Shown here: positions 49,801 through 60,580 of the stretch, one piece after another | How the letters are laid out: the number at the start of each line of letters is the position of its first letter | How positions within the stretch are numbered: position 1 is the first letter of the stretch | DNA from: Zhengitettix transpicula | Lineage: Eukaryota; Arthropoda; Insecta; Orthoptera; Tetrigidae | NCBI GenBank assembly: GCA_037074705.1 | Contig: CM073595.1 | Span: forward strand, 65,400,139-65,464,138 | Length of the DNA: 64,000 nt | Direction of reading: 5' to 3' | The notes under the pieces: model-generated | Seen by the model: only the letters and a program-made list of their open reading frames with translations | Databases searched by the model: none | Told to the model about the DNA's origin: nothing | Made by a program: the position numbers and the translations under genes

Positions 49801-49978
49801 CTGTTATATTTTTAAGCAAATCATTTAGCCTGTTAAAAATTTGTCAATTTTGTATTAATTTAATTTGGATATATAATTACTGTAATCATATTGTTCATTT
49901 TTAAATGTAGCTGGTTGTTCCAAATTTAGCAACATTATTATAATGAATATTTTATATCATAGTATCCTCATTTAGATT
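46889..49978. other. AT-rich intergenic DNA
   Basis: No supported gene. It includes a short GCGTT-based tandem run at 48830-48855. Frames at 47306-47644 overlap on opposite strands and lack domains. Confidence 0.5.
48830..48855. repeat. Short tandem repeat (GCGTT)n
   Basis: Five units, one of them GAGTT. Confidence 0.85.
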
Positions 49979-50013
49979 CTTGATGAAGTGCGAAAGAAAT
50001 GGACGAAACGTCG
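49979..50013 (+). ncRNA. Decayed hammerhead-like motif
   Basis: CUUGAUGA (one core change), then GUGCGAAAGAAAUGGAC with only a weak stem, then GAAACGUCG. The order of elements matches the intact copies. Confidence 0.2.
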
Positions 50014-51805
50014 TATTTATTTTCATACATTTCTGCTATTGACAAATTTAACATTTATTTTTCTGGATTTGTAAGACCATAATATTTTTCATAAATGTCC
50101 GATAACTTATAAATCAACCATTGATTTTGTTCCCTTTTCACAAGAAAATGGTCGATCCGATCTCTCTAAGGCTTTATATCGTGGTTAAAAGAGTGTCGTA
50201 ACAAGGTTGCTAGGAGTTTCAAACTGTCATCCATCGTATCTTGTCAATATAATACATCGCATATAAAAATTTGTGCCCAACTGATTCAGACGTTAAAAAC
50301 CAAGCACTTATGTTTTCATTCCCGTATGATGAACTGGGCCGCAGTAAATTTAACGATAATAAAATAATAATCATGAAGGCGCCACAGTGTTACAGAACAA
50401 AACATTTCATAGGTGTGCATTAAAGTATTAAATGTAACTCGTCTCTGCATAACTACACAACTAATGGTAACCGCGCTACACAACACGGAAAATAGTTCCA
50501 GCATCAGTCCTTTGTGTGTGTCGGGACGAATCTTTCCCAACGATTTCGAAACCCTGCCATTTTTCCGGACCGGAAAAGAAATCAGACATTTGGCATAGTC
50601 AGTCCATGAATCACAAAACTTCCTCCGTCTTCTAGATGTATACTTTAGTCACGGACGGATCCAAATTCATTTTCTGTGAGTCACAACAGCTTCAAGACCA
50701 CAATAGAGCAACCATGAATCACGGGATGCCGCTCACAGTATTCTAATCTTCTAGAAATGAAATCATCTTACAACAATCTCCGGGCTTAATTCAAGTTAAT
50801 ATATATTTTCCATCTCATGACACAATAATGCCAGAGATGGCTCATGGGTTTAACAAGTAATTTTAGACTCACTGCTTTACCATTATTTGATACCTTTTAG
50901 GGGACAGCGTGGTGAATTGATTGATCGCTTTGGGTTTGCCTTAAATTTCCCACGATTGTAATTTAGAAACTTAATAGGCTGATATTTAGTTCACAATTGT
51001 CAAAACGATATATTAATTTCCAGCTACCCTCCGGATACGTGAAACAGCATTTAGATTCAGTGCTTCCTTTAGTCGTGTTGTTAATTAATTAATTTGGAGC
51101 CCTTAAATAGTCATTTCATATCGTTAAGTATTCTGTCCTGAGAGTCTGGCAGCGAACTTGAGTAATTTAGGCTCATTAAGGCTACTCTGGAAGGAAGATC
51201 ATAAACCAGCTACGGTCGCAACTGGACACAGAAATATGTCCTTATCTGTTGTTGGCAGAACCTAGAAAGAATATTGCTTGTTGCACACGTGCAAAACATA
51301 ACAATATGGCACAATAGTAATTCGTCAGAGAAAAGGAATACCATGAAACATGTTCTATACTATACAATTATTAGAAACTATATAAGTACAGGGTAAACAC
51401 GTTTAAAATTGGTAAATAGAATTGAAACTCGACGTACTTTATTTCAATACTATAATCAGTCATATTAGATAGGAAATTAAACAAATACGATTTTTAATAT
51501 ATAGCAAGTACATGCAATATTTACACGTTGTTAGATTTGATTTTGGAATTTTGATATAAATATCTTCATGAATCTGGCGAAAATCTATAATGGATTTTGC
51601 CGAAATTGTAACCTATTAATGTTGTTTTCATAATATCCTCAGCTTATCATATACAGCAACTTTCAAAAATGTATCCAAATTACACACAAATTATCTTATA
51701 TCAAGTAATAGAGTTAAAGTTAGACACGGAAAAAGTTAAATTGAATTAATAAAAGGAAACTAACTATTTCAGTTGACATCATTAACTTTAGAAAATTTTC
51801 GAATA

Positions 51806-51846
<41 letters not shown>

Positions 51847-53297
51847 CTAGAAATTTTAAATCAAGAAATTCGTATGTGTTTAATAATTTGATTTTCAGAA
51901 TTTATATTCTTTTTAGTCGAAAGCAAGGCAAATATTAACATTTTCTTCGGTATAAATTATAAAATATCGTTTGAAATTGACTGTCCATAATTATACATGT
52001 TACAAAAATATGAATTCCGCGAAAAAAGGTTAGTGACCTTTTCTTTATCAAGTACAGCAGTAAGGATTTAATGTTCACTGTTCGCACAGCCATAAAAAAA
52101 ATCATAATTCATGTAGTTTATTTCCCTAGTACCTGGGCGCTCGGCGTTGCTTGTGTATTTATTTATGATTCTACATCAATCTATTAGTCAAGACTTAAAC
52201 TACCTATGCGCAGGGAATGCTAATTTCAACTATTTTATTTATTAAAATATCACAATTTATTGCACAAAACTTTCGCTATTCTTTCTTTAGAATTCTTGCG
52301 GAGATTTCCAGAGTTCTGCACCAAGTTATACAAAAGTAAGAAAAACAGATGCTTCCGAAGTTTTTCCAACTGATTAATCAACTTAAGACTTAATTTTATT
52401 TCCTGTACATATTTGTTACGAAATTTTGACTATCGTTAATCGCATTACATTTTTGTTCTTCTTTTATTTTCCTGACAACAATATTTAAAATAGTACACTT
52501 TCCTTGAAATGCGATGCCAAGGAAATCTGACTACAAAACTTGGTAAAGTCGTTATGAATTTCCATGACAGCTGCTATACTTTCTAAGGTATTGAACCATT
52601 CGTGACAGCTGCCAGGTTGGGAAGTAAAGTCCCTCAATCACAAATGCACCAGGGCACAAGGGCTCCAGAGTCTTTGCCACTTTCATGGAATAGGGAAGGA
52701 AGTGGCCCTAACTTTATTTTGGCATTTTCATGAACAGTAAATTCTTCAGCAGAGTTCAAATTCATTTCAAAGATATTGACTTATTTTTTTCCTTTGAGGA
52801 GTCATGAAACATGCAGAACTTTCGACAGCCACCAGCGTCGTGACGACTTCCCAGTGAGGTCATGTGTTTGCATTCTCCAGCTGTGAATTTCTGTAATCGA
52901 GGTAAAATGTAGACATTTACTACTTCTCAGAAACGAGGACGGACTAGCAAACCTTGATGCAATGACACATTATTCATGTCGCAATTAAACTATGATCGGG
53001 GACATGTTTCTATAAGGATATATCATCACTTTTTCCTATAAAATAACGAAAACGAAAATTACAGTTTGACTTTTTCCTATTGATGGTGAAAAACAAGTAG
53101 GACAGACTGTTTATATGTTTATTATAGACGCTGAATGGGAGGTATTAAGAACACTAATACTAGTATTTACAAAGGTTTATTTTATATATTTCCCTAATGA
53201 AGTGCACATGCTCTCTCCCCACAGTCCATCCAGCGCTATTTTCTTGTCGTTTTTCGTGCGTGGTTAACTAGGTTTTGTAGTAATCTAGGAAATAATT

Positions 53298-53301
<4 letters not shown>
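50014..53301. other. Intergenic DNA
   Basis: Contains an (AT)n run at 51804-51841. A block at about 52590-52700 (ACAAATGCACCAGGGCACAA) looks like part of an old interspersed repeat. No gene. Confidence 0.45.

Positions 53302-53374
<73 letters not shown>
53302..53374. repeat. Compound (AT)n-(AG)n microsatellite
   Basis: An AT run passes directly into about 20 AG units ending at 53374, where a foldback begins. Confidence 0.95.
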
Positions 53375-53378
<4 letters not shown>

Positions 53379-53530
53379 CGGGTTTCCACACGGGTACAAG
53401 ATTAATTAAAACGCTACGTTTCCACGACACACAGCTTTGTCATCATCTTTGCCTAAAAGAAGAGAGCAGCTATGTGCCGTCGAAACTTAGTGTTTTACTC
53501 AATGTTGTACCCGTGTGGCAACCCGAGAAC
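53374..53530. repeat. Foldback with GAAAC-bearing arms
   Basis: Arms 53374-53440 and 53464-53530 are inverted copies. The left starts GTTCTCGGGTTTCCACACGG and the right ends GTGTGGCAACCCGAGAAC. Each has a GAAAC block in a decayed hammerhead-like context (GAUGAUGA on the - strand of the left arm). It is a third foldback of the same layout in this window. Confidence 0.7.
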
Positions 53531-54119
53531 TTTTCCTACAACAATTATACCAGGAAAGCCTTCGATCATTAATAAATATATATGTTTCCAGTAATGTAGT
53601 TCATAAACATGGCGGTGTCTCAGATATATAAATTCTTGTAAATGTTTGAAGCCACGATTTGAACTACCCGCCCAGCACTATCACTCTTAATATAGCTGTT
53701 TGACAGATACTAATTTCCAGTTATGAACGATGGATAAGAAATGTGTGCCTTACATCACACAGTGTACAAATGTGAAACGGGTAACGTAACTGAAAACTGC
53801 ACGAATATGTTTGAGGTAGGACTTCTTGAGATATAGGTCGGAAATTGTTGACACATTTTTTGGAAACATTCAGGAGAAGATAGAAGAAGATAGCGTTATG
53901 TGTAAAAATAACATTTGAGAGTCAACACGCAAGTCGTGAGAAAAACTGGAAAAAAATAATCTGCAGATGTATGAATGCGGTAAAATAAAACAGGTTAAAG
54001 CACTCGTAATGTAGAACTACAAAACCAGAAACTTTCTAGTTCAAATCCTGGTAGAGGAATGAATTTAAAGAAAATAATCAAATACTCGGCGTTAACATTT
54101 AGAAAGTACAGACATAACA
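53531..54119. other. Intergenic DNA
   Basis: Nothing recognised. AACATTTAG at 54096-54102 is a weak possible splice acceptor for the coding-like frame that follows. Confidence 0.4.
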
Positions 54120-54287
54120 ATGTCCTCAGTCTCCGGAGGGTCCATTGGTCCTGATCCAGGTAGAGCTCAGGATACCATGAAGGAAGAGGGCCGGATGTTT
54201 ACCAGGAAGAACAAACTGCCAGATGTCGACCCGGCTATGGATTGGTACAACTGCCTCACGAAGTTTCTCTACAAGAACTTGAGGTGA
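54120..54287 (+). CDS. Coding-like short ORF or exon, unrecognised
   Basis: A 55-codon frame from ATG (context AACAATGT) to TGA. It opens MSSVSGGSIGPDPGRAQDTM and its end reads DPAMDWYNCLTKFLYKNLR. It is conspicuously coding-like: GC-rich against AT-rich flanks, mixed amino-acid use with D, P, W and C, and codons like those of the innexins. TTGAG|GTGAAT at 54283/54284 is a good splice donor, so this may be the first coding exon of a + strand gene, leaving phase 2. I cannot name the protein. Alternatives are a processed fragment of a gene elsewhere or a domesticated transposon piece. It lies between the two innexins, so a real gene here would break their adjacency. Confidence 0.4.
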   Translation: MSSVSGGSIGPDPGRAQDTMKEEGRMFTRKNKLPDVDPAMDWYNCLTKFLYKNLR

Positions 54288-54540
54288 ATCACATTATTGA
54301 CGTCATAAGAAAATAATACGAATCCATATATCTGTAATAAAGACATGTATTATATCACAAAGGCACCAGTGTGGATTAAAAGTGGGAGTAGAATTACTAG
54401 TAAATATTTAAATCGCTAAAACACACTATACTCTTATAGGATTTAACGGAATTTTCGCGAGAATTAAAGCAATGACATTAATAGTGTAAGAAATAACGTG
54501 CCGTTGGTTTACAGGATCTGTCTCCACAAGTCTATTATTA

Positions 54541-54645
54541 GTTTGTTAATCAGAAAACCCATGGAGGTGACTATATTTGTACGTAATCTGTAATTGATGT
54601 CAGCGTCGGTCATGACCCTGGTTGACCATGCGACGAAAAAAATAA
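54541..54645 (+). repeat. Dispersed repeat with A-rich tail, copy 2
   Basis: GTTTGTTAATCAGAAAACCC, TGTCAGCGTCGGTCATGACC and TGGTTGACCATGCGACG then an A-rich end match 33111-33215. Confidence 0.6.
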
Positions 54646-55507
54646 TTTAAAAACTATATAATACCTTAAATTATTCTGGTGTATTCACCAAATCCAGTCC
54701 CTCGGGCGAATAAGTGGAAATCTTCACGGAAGAACTGGCTTAAGAGAAATCCCATATCAACAAAGATAGGAGAAAAGGAAGAAAATGAAAGTGTGGTGCG
54801 ACGTCAGGTACTTGCAAAAGCAATAAACGTGGAGAAAGGATTTTTTAATTCTCACAGTATCAGCGGTTCCTTATACCGAACATGTATTTCCAGAAAAATA
54901 AAATTAGAAACGGATGAAGAAAAGCAGTAGGTTCAATGAATGTAGGATCAATTAATGTAGAGGTAAATAAAAAGTTGAAACCTGCAAGTTCAATAAAGTA
55001 AGGCGAGATCAGATGGTACTTAACAAGAGGATGGAAAAGGAAGATTGATAAGATAAAGCCGATAACTTCCAGATTTAAATGGACTTATTGAATTCAAGGA
55101 CAAATTCGGAAAAGTAATCAATCTGGCATCCAAATATAACAAGATACAGCGAATGGAAAGTTTAAAAACAAAAGCAATATCAGTTGGTGGCAGGCAACTG
55201 GTAAAATCTGAACCCAAATTATCCCCATTTACGTGTATAAATAGAGAGCAATGAGACAACCGATATTATATAATAATTATCGAAACACAGCAGCAGTTGA
55301 CGGTGAAAGTGACAGTACCCCAGAAGTCAAAATAGGGACAAATGTTCATAAGTAGTAATTATTAGAATATATATTAACGTTTTAAATTAAATTATTTGAG
55401 TTTTGTATAGAAAACAGCAATAAAAACGAACAATGTTTAGTAATAAATATTTAATTTACATAGGAATCTTTTAAACAAAATTTTTACGTACACAACAAGA
55501 AGCAACC

Positions 55508-55513
55508 TTTATT
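55508..55513 (-). terminator. Candidate poly(A) signal for the inx7-type gene
   Basis: TTTATT on the + strand reads AATAAA on the - strand, about 600 bases past the inx7 stop. It is one of several possible signals and the choice is inference. Confidence 0.25.
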
Positions 55514-56115
55514 CGTCGTGTACGATGGCACAATAATTCAGCAGGAGCATGTTATTAACGTATTTACACAATCTATTCGTTTTGAGTGAATCGGCACAAC
55601 TAGACGCGAAAGTCAGTTGTTCGGCCCAAGGTGACGTTAATTTTAAGCAGCGTGCTTCGGTGATAAGCGACCATAACTGCAGACTGTTTACTTGTACGTG
55701 GCAAACAGTCCGAGCAAACAATTTCCATAGTCGCATCAACACGGACGCTCGCAGAGTGCTCCACTCCTCTCTTAGCGAGTCCTGGCTAATTCCCTCTGGC
55801 CTTCACTGTCTCGTCTTCGCTACGCGACACAATTTGTCATGTTCTTCTATGTCATTTTAAGAGAAATCCCAAAGCACTTCTTTGGTATCAAAGCGTTTGT
55901 TCTAAGTCAAGCTTGTCAATTAATTTTTTGCAAGTATTATCAACTTTGTCCTTACTAAAATGCTACTTTCTTCTAATTATTCCAATAAAAAGGAATATTA
56001 CAGAATCTCTTTCCACTTCCTAGTTCATGTTTTTGTAAGTTCACCAAATAATTTTTTTTTCAAACTAGATTTTCCAAAGACATTCTCATGTACTGTAATG
56101 TGTTTCAGCGCAATA

Positions 56116-57321
56116 TTAAACATCTTCTTTTTCTGCGATGGATATAAACGGCTCCGCTTCGGAATGGACGAGCGCGGGCTTATCAAAATTTCCCGAGCTG
56201 TCCAATTGGTACGCCAAGCCGTGAAAGAGGTCTTTAAACACGAAACCGTCCATGTTCTTAGCCATGTAGCGCAAGAATAGCCAATCGGAAAAGTAACAGC
56301 GCCTGGTGACGGTCATCATGTCGAAAACATCAATCGCTTGGCTACAGCCGAACCAGAACGCGTACCTGTTGAAAACGTCGCTCCTGGAGTGGAGGAAGAT
56401 CGTCGCGAGACGCCAGATCAGCGTCAAGACGGTGACGACGGCCAGAAGAACGAACCAGTACCATAGGAAGATATAGATCTTCTCGTTGATGATGTTAAGA
56501 GCCATGACACACATTGCATCGTGCTTCTGGATGCTGCCAGATGGGCCGTACTTGTGGAAATTACATTTGGTGACTTTGGGGAATACAATGTCCAGAGGAT
56601 CGAATAAATTGTCGTCCGTGGTGGCGGAGACGTCGGGGCCGAGTCCGATGAAGCGTCCGTCGAGGAAGGCGTCGGTCACTAGGAACTGTACAACCAGGTT
56701 GAGGCCGTTGAGCATCTCACATGCAACCAGCCACCACGCCCACGGCCTGTTTATGTGGAGACGTTGTAGGAACGCGTTCTGGAGGCCGACAATCCTTTCT
56801 TGCCGTTCGTTCTTCGAGGGTATTGTGAGATCCGCGTTTATCTTTACTGGGTTGTCGGCGGTCGCCAAAGATGTGTACTGCAGCGTCTGTACCAACGCCT
56901 TGATCCTTCCGCCTTCCAGGTTACGCCAGATGAAATGCGGAGCGTAGAATGCGAGGGCTTGAGCGAACAGAACGAAGGGAACCCACTGGTAGTAGGCATG
57001 TCGGATGATGGGCTCGTCGTCGATTACAGGCCCGACGCCTGGATGTGGTATGTTGTCCGGCGCGTCGACGACGGTGTGCCTGACGACGGTGTACGTGCTG
57101 GTGAAGAAGCAGTACGTTTCCACGACATTCGTGGGGATGGACGCGTCCACGATGCAGCGAATGTGCTCGCCGATGTACTGTCGGCTGGTAACGAGGATCG
57201 TGCACACCAAGAGAATCCAGAAGGTGATGCGATAGTGCAGCCTGAAGCCCAAGTTGTCGATGTTTACGAGCTTCGGCTTGAACTTGATATTTTTGGCGAA
57301 TTCTTCGAACGCCTTGAGCAT
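56116..57321 (-). CDS. inx7: Innexin of the inx7 type, gap junction channel subunit
   Basis: This is a complete 401-residue innexin. Four membrane segments fall near residues 29-49, 112-130, 198-218 and 283-305. The extracellular-loop cysteines are present in pairs: Cys56 and Cys71 in loop one, Cys253 and Cys271 in loop two. SRQYIGEHIRC, RHAYYQWVPFVLF, LEGGRIKALV and HDAMCVMALNI resemble Drosophila innexin 7 more than innexins 1, 2 or 3. The longer cytoplasmic loop and acidic C-terminal tail also fit that paralogue. The start has an ideal context (GCCACCATG), and a TATA/initiator pair lies just upstream. The coding part is one exon, GC-rich at third positions. It converges on inx2 about 46 kb away; inx2 and Inx7 are also close together in Drosophila. 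Drosophila Inx7 acts in the embryonic nervous system and in epithelial or blastoderm junctions, but expression here is unknown. The family is certain and the paralogue very likely. Confidence 0.93.
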   Translation of the reverse strand: MLKAFEEFAKNIKFKPKLVNIDNLGFRLHYRITFWILLVCTILVTSRQYIGEHIRCIVDASIPTNVVETYCFFTSTYTVVRHTVVDAPDNIPHPGVGPVIDDEPIIRHAYYQWVPFVLFAQALAFYAPHFIWRNLEGGRIKALVQTLQYTSLATADNPVKINADLTIPSKNERQERIVGLQNAFLQRLHINRPWAWWLVACEMLNGLNLVVQFLVTDAFLDGRFIGLGPDVSATTDDNLFDPLDIVFPKVTKCNFHKYGPSGSIQKHDAMCVMALNIINEKIYIFLWYWFVLLAVVTVLTLIWRLATIFLHSRSDVFNRYAFWFGCSQAIDVFDMMTVTRRCYFSDWLFLRYMAKNMDGFVFKDLFHGLAYQLDSSGNFDKPALVHSEAEPFISIAEKEDV

Positions 57322-57379
57322 GGTGGCCGCTTATGTCGCTCGCGAGTCGAACACTGGCAAGAAGTGACTGGCTCACCTT

Positions 57380-57420
57380 GCGCTGCTGATAAAGAACGCA
57401 CGACACGTATCCCTTTATCT
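57380..57420 (-). promoter_or_regulatory. Candidate core promoter of the inx7-type gene
   Basis: On the - strand, GATAAA (57419-57414) lies about 30 bases before an initiator-like TTATCAGC whose A is at 57387. This is standard TATA-to-start spacing and would give a 5' UTR of about 65 bases before the ATG at 57321. Both motifs are imperfect, so this is a proposal rather than a clear site. Confidence 0.35.
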
Positions 57421-58145
57421 GGAGCTCTTATGTCACTCGTTACCTCCTTATCTGCTTTACGTCGGCAGTACACCAAATAAACACGCCGTGTGGTTCACAT
57501 GCAATGCAAGGAATAACAAATAAGAAAACATTCCTCGGATTGTCCATGGAGACAATCTCATTTCAGCGAAATAGGATTCTAAACATCACGGAGAGGATAT
57601 TTCAAACTCTAGCGCATTCAGTAGCTTACATGTTAGTATAGACAATCATTCACCCATTTTGTGATATATAGTAGTGATGTTAGCACAATCAATTCAGTTG
57701 TACACGACTTTAAAATTAAAATAAAATTCACAAGTAAAGTAAACCTCTGTTCTACTACACACGAAGGAATCGTTCAGAATGATATTAATATTTTCAACAA
57801 ACTCAAATACTAACAAAAAGTAACTTAATTTTTACATTAATATAAGTATTAAATTAATGTACGATATTATTCAACTTGCAAATTCCTACATCAATATCAA
57901 CGAACAATCACAATCATGGGAAGAGCAAAGTTGATAATTCCTCATTCATTGTTGTTGGATCACTCAAAATGGCAACAAAAAATTAATAATTATTCTAGGA
58001 CTGCAAAATCCTCAGATATTTTATTATAACCCCTCGTAACTGCCCATGAACGTCCGAATAAAATCCATATCTGTGTCCTATGTACTTGTGGATGATGATT
58101 TGTTACAATACATGGGTTGCGGCTTCGTTTCTGGATTTTTATTGC
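57421..58145. other. Upstream flank of the inx7-type gene
   Basis: AT-rich beyond about 57500. No further feature recognised. Confidence 0.45.
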
Positions 58146-58430
58146 AATTTTTTGTTCAGACTTCCATGATATAGCTCTGAATGTTCTCGAAAGCGAACAA
58201 AGGTTTATTATTTTTTCGGATGAATGGAACTTTCGTCTTTCTTTTCCATTAATTTAATTTTCTCACTGTTTGTTTTGTTCAGTTCTCGATCTAGCTAGTT
58301 ATTTTAATTTCCGATATTAAATTACGAATAAATTTAGGCTCACTCCCTTTCAGCCTTTCTTATGTCCCTATTTCGCAGTCTTACTTCATCTTTATTCTTC
58401 TCCGCGTCACAAACAATGCGAAACGTCTTT
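58146..58430 (-). mobile_element. Penelope-like element fragment, inverted copy
   Basis: The reverse complement matches 60260-60545 over its whole length. Shared blocks on the - strand are AAAGATGAAGTAAGACTGCG, AATTTAATATCGGAAATTAA and ACAAACAGTGAGAAAATTAA. It covers the part after the GIY-YIG domain. No intact frame. Confidence 0.7.
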
Positions 58431-59211
58431 ACACGATTATTAAGATTATAATTTTACTTTTAAAAGACAGTAAAATTGGATTAATGAGTTCAAAACATTT
58501 TATTAACCAGCCATCGAATAAAATTATTCACAATCTTTACTCCGAAAGTGTGATTTTAATAATAAAAGAAAATTTCTCGGCTCGTGGTTGTTTTTACGAG
58601 TCGAGATGAATATGTCCGGATAAGACGAAAGTTCCTTTTAATACTATATTGTCAATTTTGGAATAAAAATTGTGATTAATTTTATAGGATAAATTACTAA
58701 ATGGTTTTTAATTAATCAATAAGATTATAATATAATATATTATTTATAATATTTAAATAATATTACTTTTCGTGAAAATCTGTTGGCTATGCAGATTTGT
58801 GTGTCATTACAAATTCATTAATGTGCATATAATTGACTTTCCTATCTTAACTGGCTTTGTTTCATTTTTGGGAACATAATATTACATTGATTAATAATAT
58901 TGCAACCTCGTCGACGTTATTATAGCAATATTGCTTTTATAAAAGGTTGAATATGTTCTCGACGCATGTCTATGGGACGTAAAGCTTTTAACGGGGTATT
59001 GTGTTAAGAGAAATCTGAAGATTTTTCAGCCATAGAAGAATCATTCATTGTCGCCAACGACGCAACATTCAGCGTGGCCCGACAGACAATGAAGGAGGAC
59101 TTTTAGGAATCAAATCAGTTGAGTAACGGCCACAGTGACAAAGATGCGGAACCTAGAGAATGTGTAGGAAGACCTAAGTCGAATTAAGACACATACCATT
59201 TGGGGACGGTG
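58431..59211. other. AT-rich intergenic DNA
   Basis: A small hairpin CTCGGCTCGT/ACGAGTCGAG lies near 58578-58607. No gene. Confidence 0.4.
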
Positions 59212-59485
59212 TTTATAGCCGGATGATGATAGTAGCAGGGCGTTGCTCTCCGGGGCGCAGGTGCTGCCGCCATTGTTTCCTTGCGCGGGTGTTGCAAGTC
59301 GCCGGTTGGAAGTGGGTCGAGTAGCAGACTGATACTAAAAGCACTTAAGTGGTTCTAACAGTACCACGAAAGCCCATGGCCTCCTTCTCCGAGGTGTACT
59401 ATGTTTGACAAACCCAAAGGATGCAGTTTTAATGTGATTTACTATTAATTAAGAGATTTTCGACGCGACGCAACTGTGGTTATCG
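59212..59485 (+). promoter_or_regulatory. Putative promoter and non-coding first exon
   Basis: TTTATAG at about 59212 could be a TATA-like box. It is followed by a CpG-rich stretch (TCTCCGGGGCGCAGGTGCTG and on to about 59310) unlike its AT-rich surroundings. The block ends at TTATCG|GTAAGT (59485/59486), a consensus splice donor. Inside is a 10-codon upstream frame, MASFSEVYYV (59376-59408), in a good context. The downstream gene would lie to the right, probably beyond the window. No coding exon was found, so this is inference. Confidence 0.3.
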
Positions 59486-59891
59486 GTAAGTCATTTCTTC
59501 TTGGACGGTTTCACCGTAACTGTGGAACGGTCGGAAATTAGAGCGGTTTTTTACTTTACTTGGATTTAGATACCGCCAGTCGGTAAAACAAAATTAACAA
59601 ACTCAGCCACAGCGCGTATTAGAAAATTTCACCTTGGTAGGTAGACGAGAAGAAAAATAAATTTTATTTGAAGATATGACGAAGCCGTTTTCGCTTCATC
59701 TTCTATACTCCGCTGACATCTTTATGTGACAGCGCTTACTACACTGTAGACCTTGGCGCAAAACGTTGTCTTATAACTTAAAACATCTGATAACTAAACA
59801 TTATAGTATTTATTTACTTTAATACGTTCTTTAATATCACACACAAAATAATAATACGGAAAAGTAATATTATAATAATGTTAAAATTTAC

Positions 59892-59894
<3 letters not shown>

Positions 59895-59928
<34 letters not shown>
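59895..59928. repeat. (TA)n microsatellite
   Basis: About 17 TA units just 5' of the Penelope-like fragment. Confidence 0.95.
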
Positions 59929-59933
<5 letters not shown>

Positions 59934-59959
59934 TATATTCCCCTATTGCCGAACCGCGT

Positions 59960-60580
59960 ATTTTTCCCAAAGTTAAGATCATTTTCCCATACTACAGAGG
60001 ATTACACATAAACATCTCCAAATTGTTACACCAGTATAATATAGGTATTATTTATAGATCCACCAATTGTTTCGTGTTTTATCAAGAACGGCAAAGATCA
60101 TTTACAACCTGAGGACAAAAATTCTGTCGTATACAAAATCAGCTGCAGTGATTGCAATTCTGTCTATATTGGCCAGACCAAACGGGCTCTAAAGGTGAGT
60201 ATCAAAGAGCACATAGGGAATTAATCCAATTTTACTCTCTCTTCGAAGTTGAATTATAATCTTAATAATGGTGTAAAGACGTTTCCCATTGTTTGCGGCG
60301 CGGAGAAATATAAAGATGAAGTAAGACTGCGAAATAGGGACAGAAGAAAAGCATAAAGGGAGTGAGCCAAAATTTATTAATAATTTAATATCGGAAATTA
60401 AAATAACGAGCTAGACAAGAACTGAACAAAACAAACAGTGAGAAAATTAAATGAATGGAAAAGAAAGAAGAAAGTTCCAATCATCCGAAAAAATAATAAT
60501 AAACCTTTGTTCGCTTTCCAGAACACTAAGAGCTAGATCATGCGAGTATGAACAAAAAATTGCAGTTACCTGACGACAAG
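59960..60580 (+). pseudogene. Penelope-like retroelement fragment with GIY-YIG endonuclease domain
   Basis: Two pieces in different frames fit the end of a Penelope-like protein. At 59981, frame one reads PYYRGLHINISKLLHQYNIG and IIYRSTN, the conserved linker after the reverse transcriptase. At about 60060 the frame shifts, and the next reads VVYKISCSDCNSVYIGQTKR, the GIY-YIG endonuclease core with its Cys-x2-Cys pair and YIGQTxR motif, followed by EH. A stop comes at once after the domain, and later matching sequence is also broken. The element is dead. Its C-terminal part matches 58146-58430 in inverse direction. Confidence 0.8.

Larger units (their letters stand above)
54288..56115. other. 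Intergenic DNA downstream of the inx7-type gene
   Basis: No clear second exon for the 54120 frame. The 55600-55860 patch is GC-richer with overlapping frames on both strands and may be old repeat or 3' UTR sequence of the - strand innexin. Confidence 0.4.

Noticed and set aside
54020..54050. GTTCAAATCC, a possible tRNA-derived SINE B box
   Set aside because: The flanking bases do not pair as a T arm and no A box was found upstream.
57345..57372. AG|GTGAGC and TGCCAG between the candidate inx7 start site and the ATG, read as an intron
   Set aside because: The implied intron would be only about 23 bases, too short for an insect.
56800..57480. 226-codon open frame on the + strand, antisense to the inx7-type gene
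   Set aside because: Shadow of the innexin codons; no domain and no independent start context.
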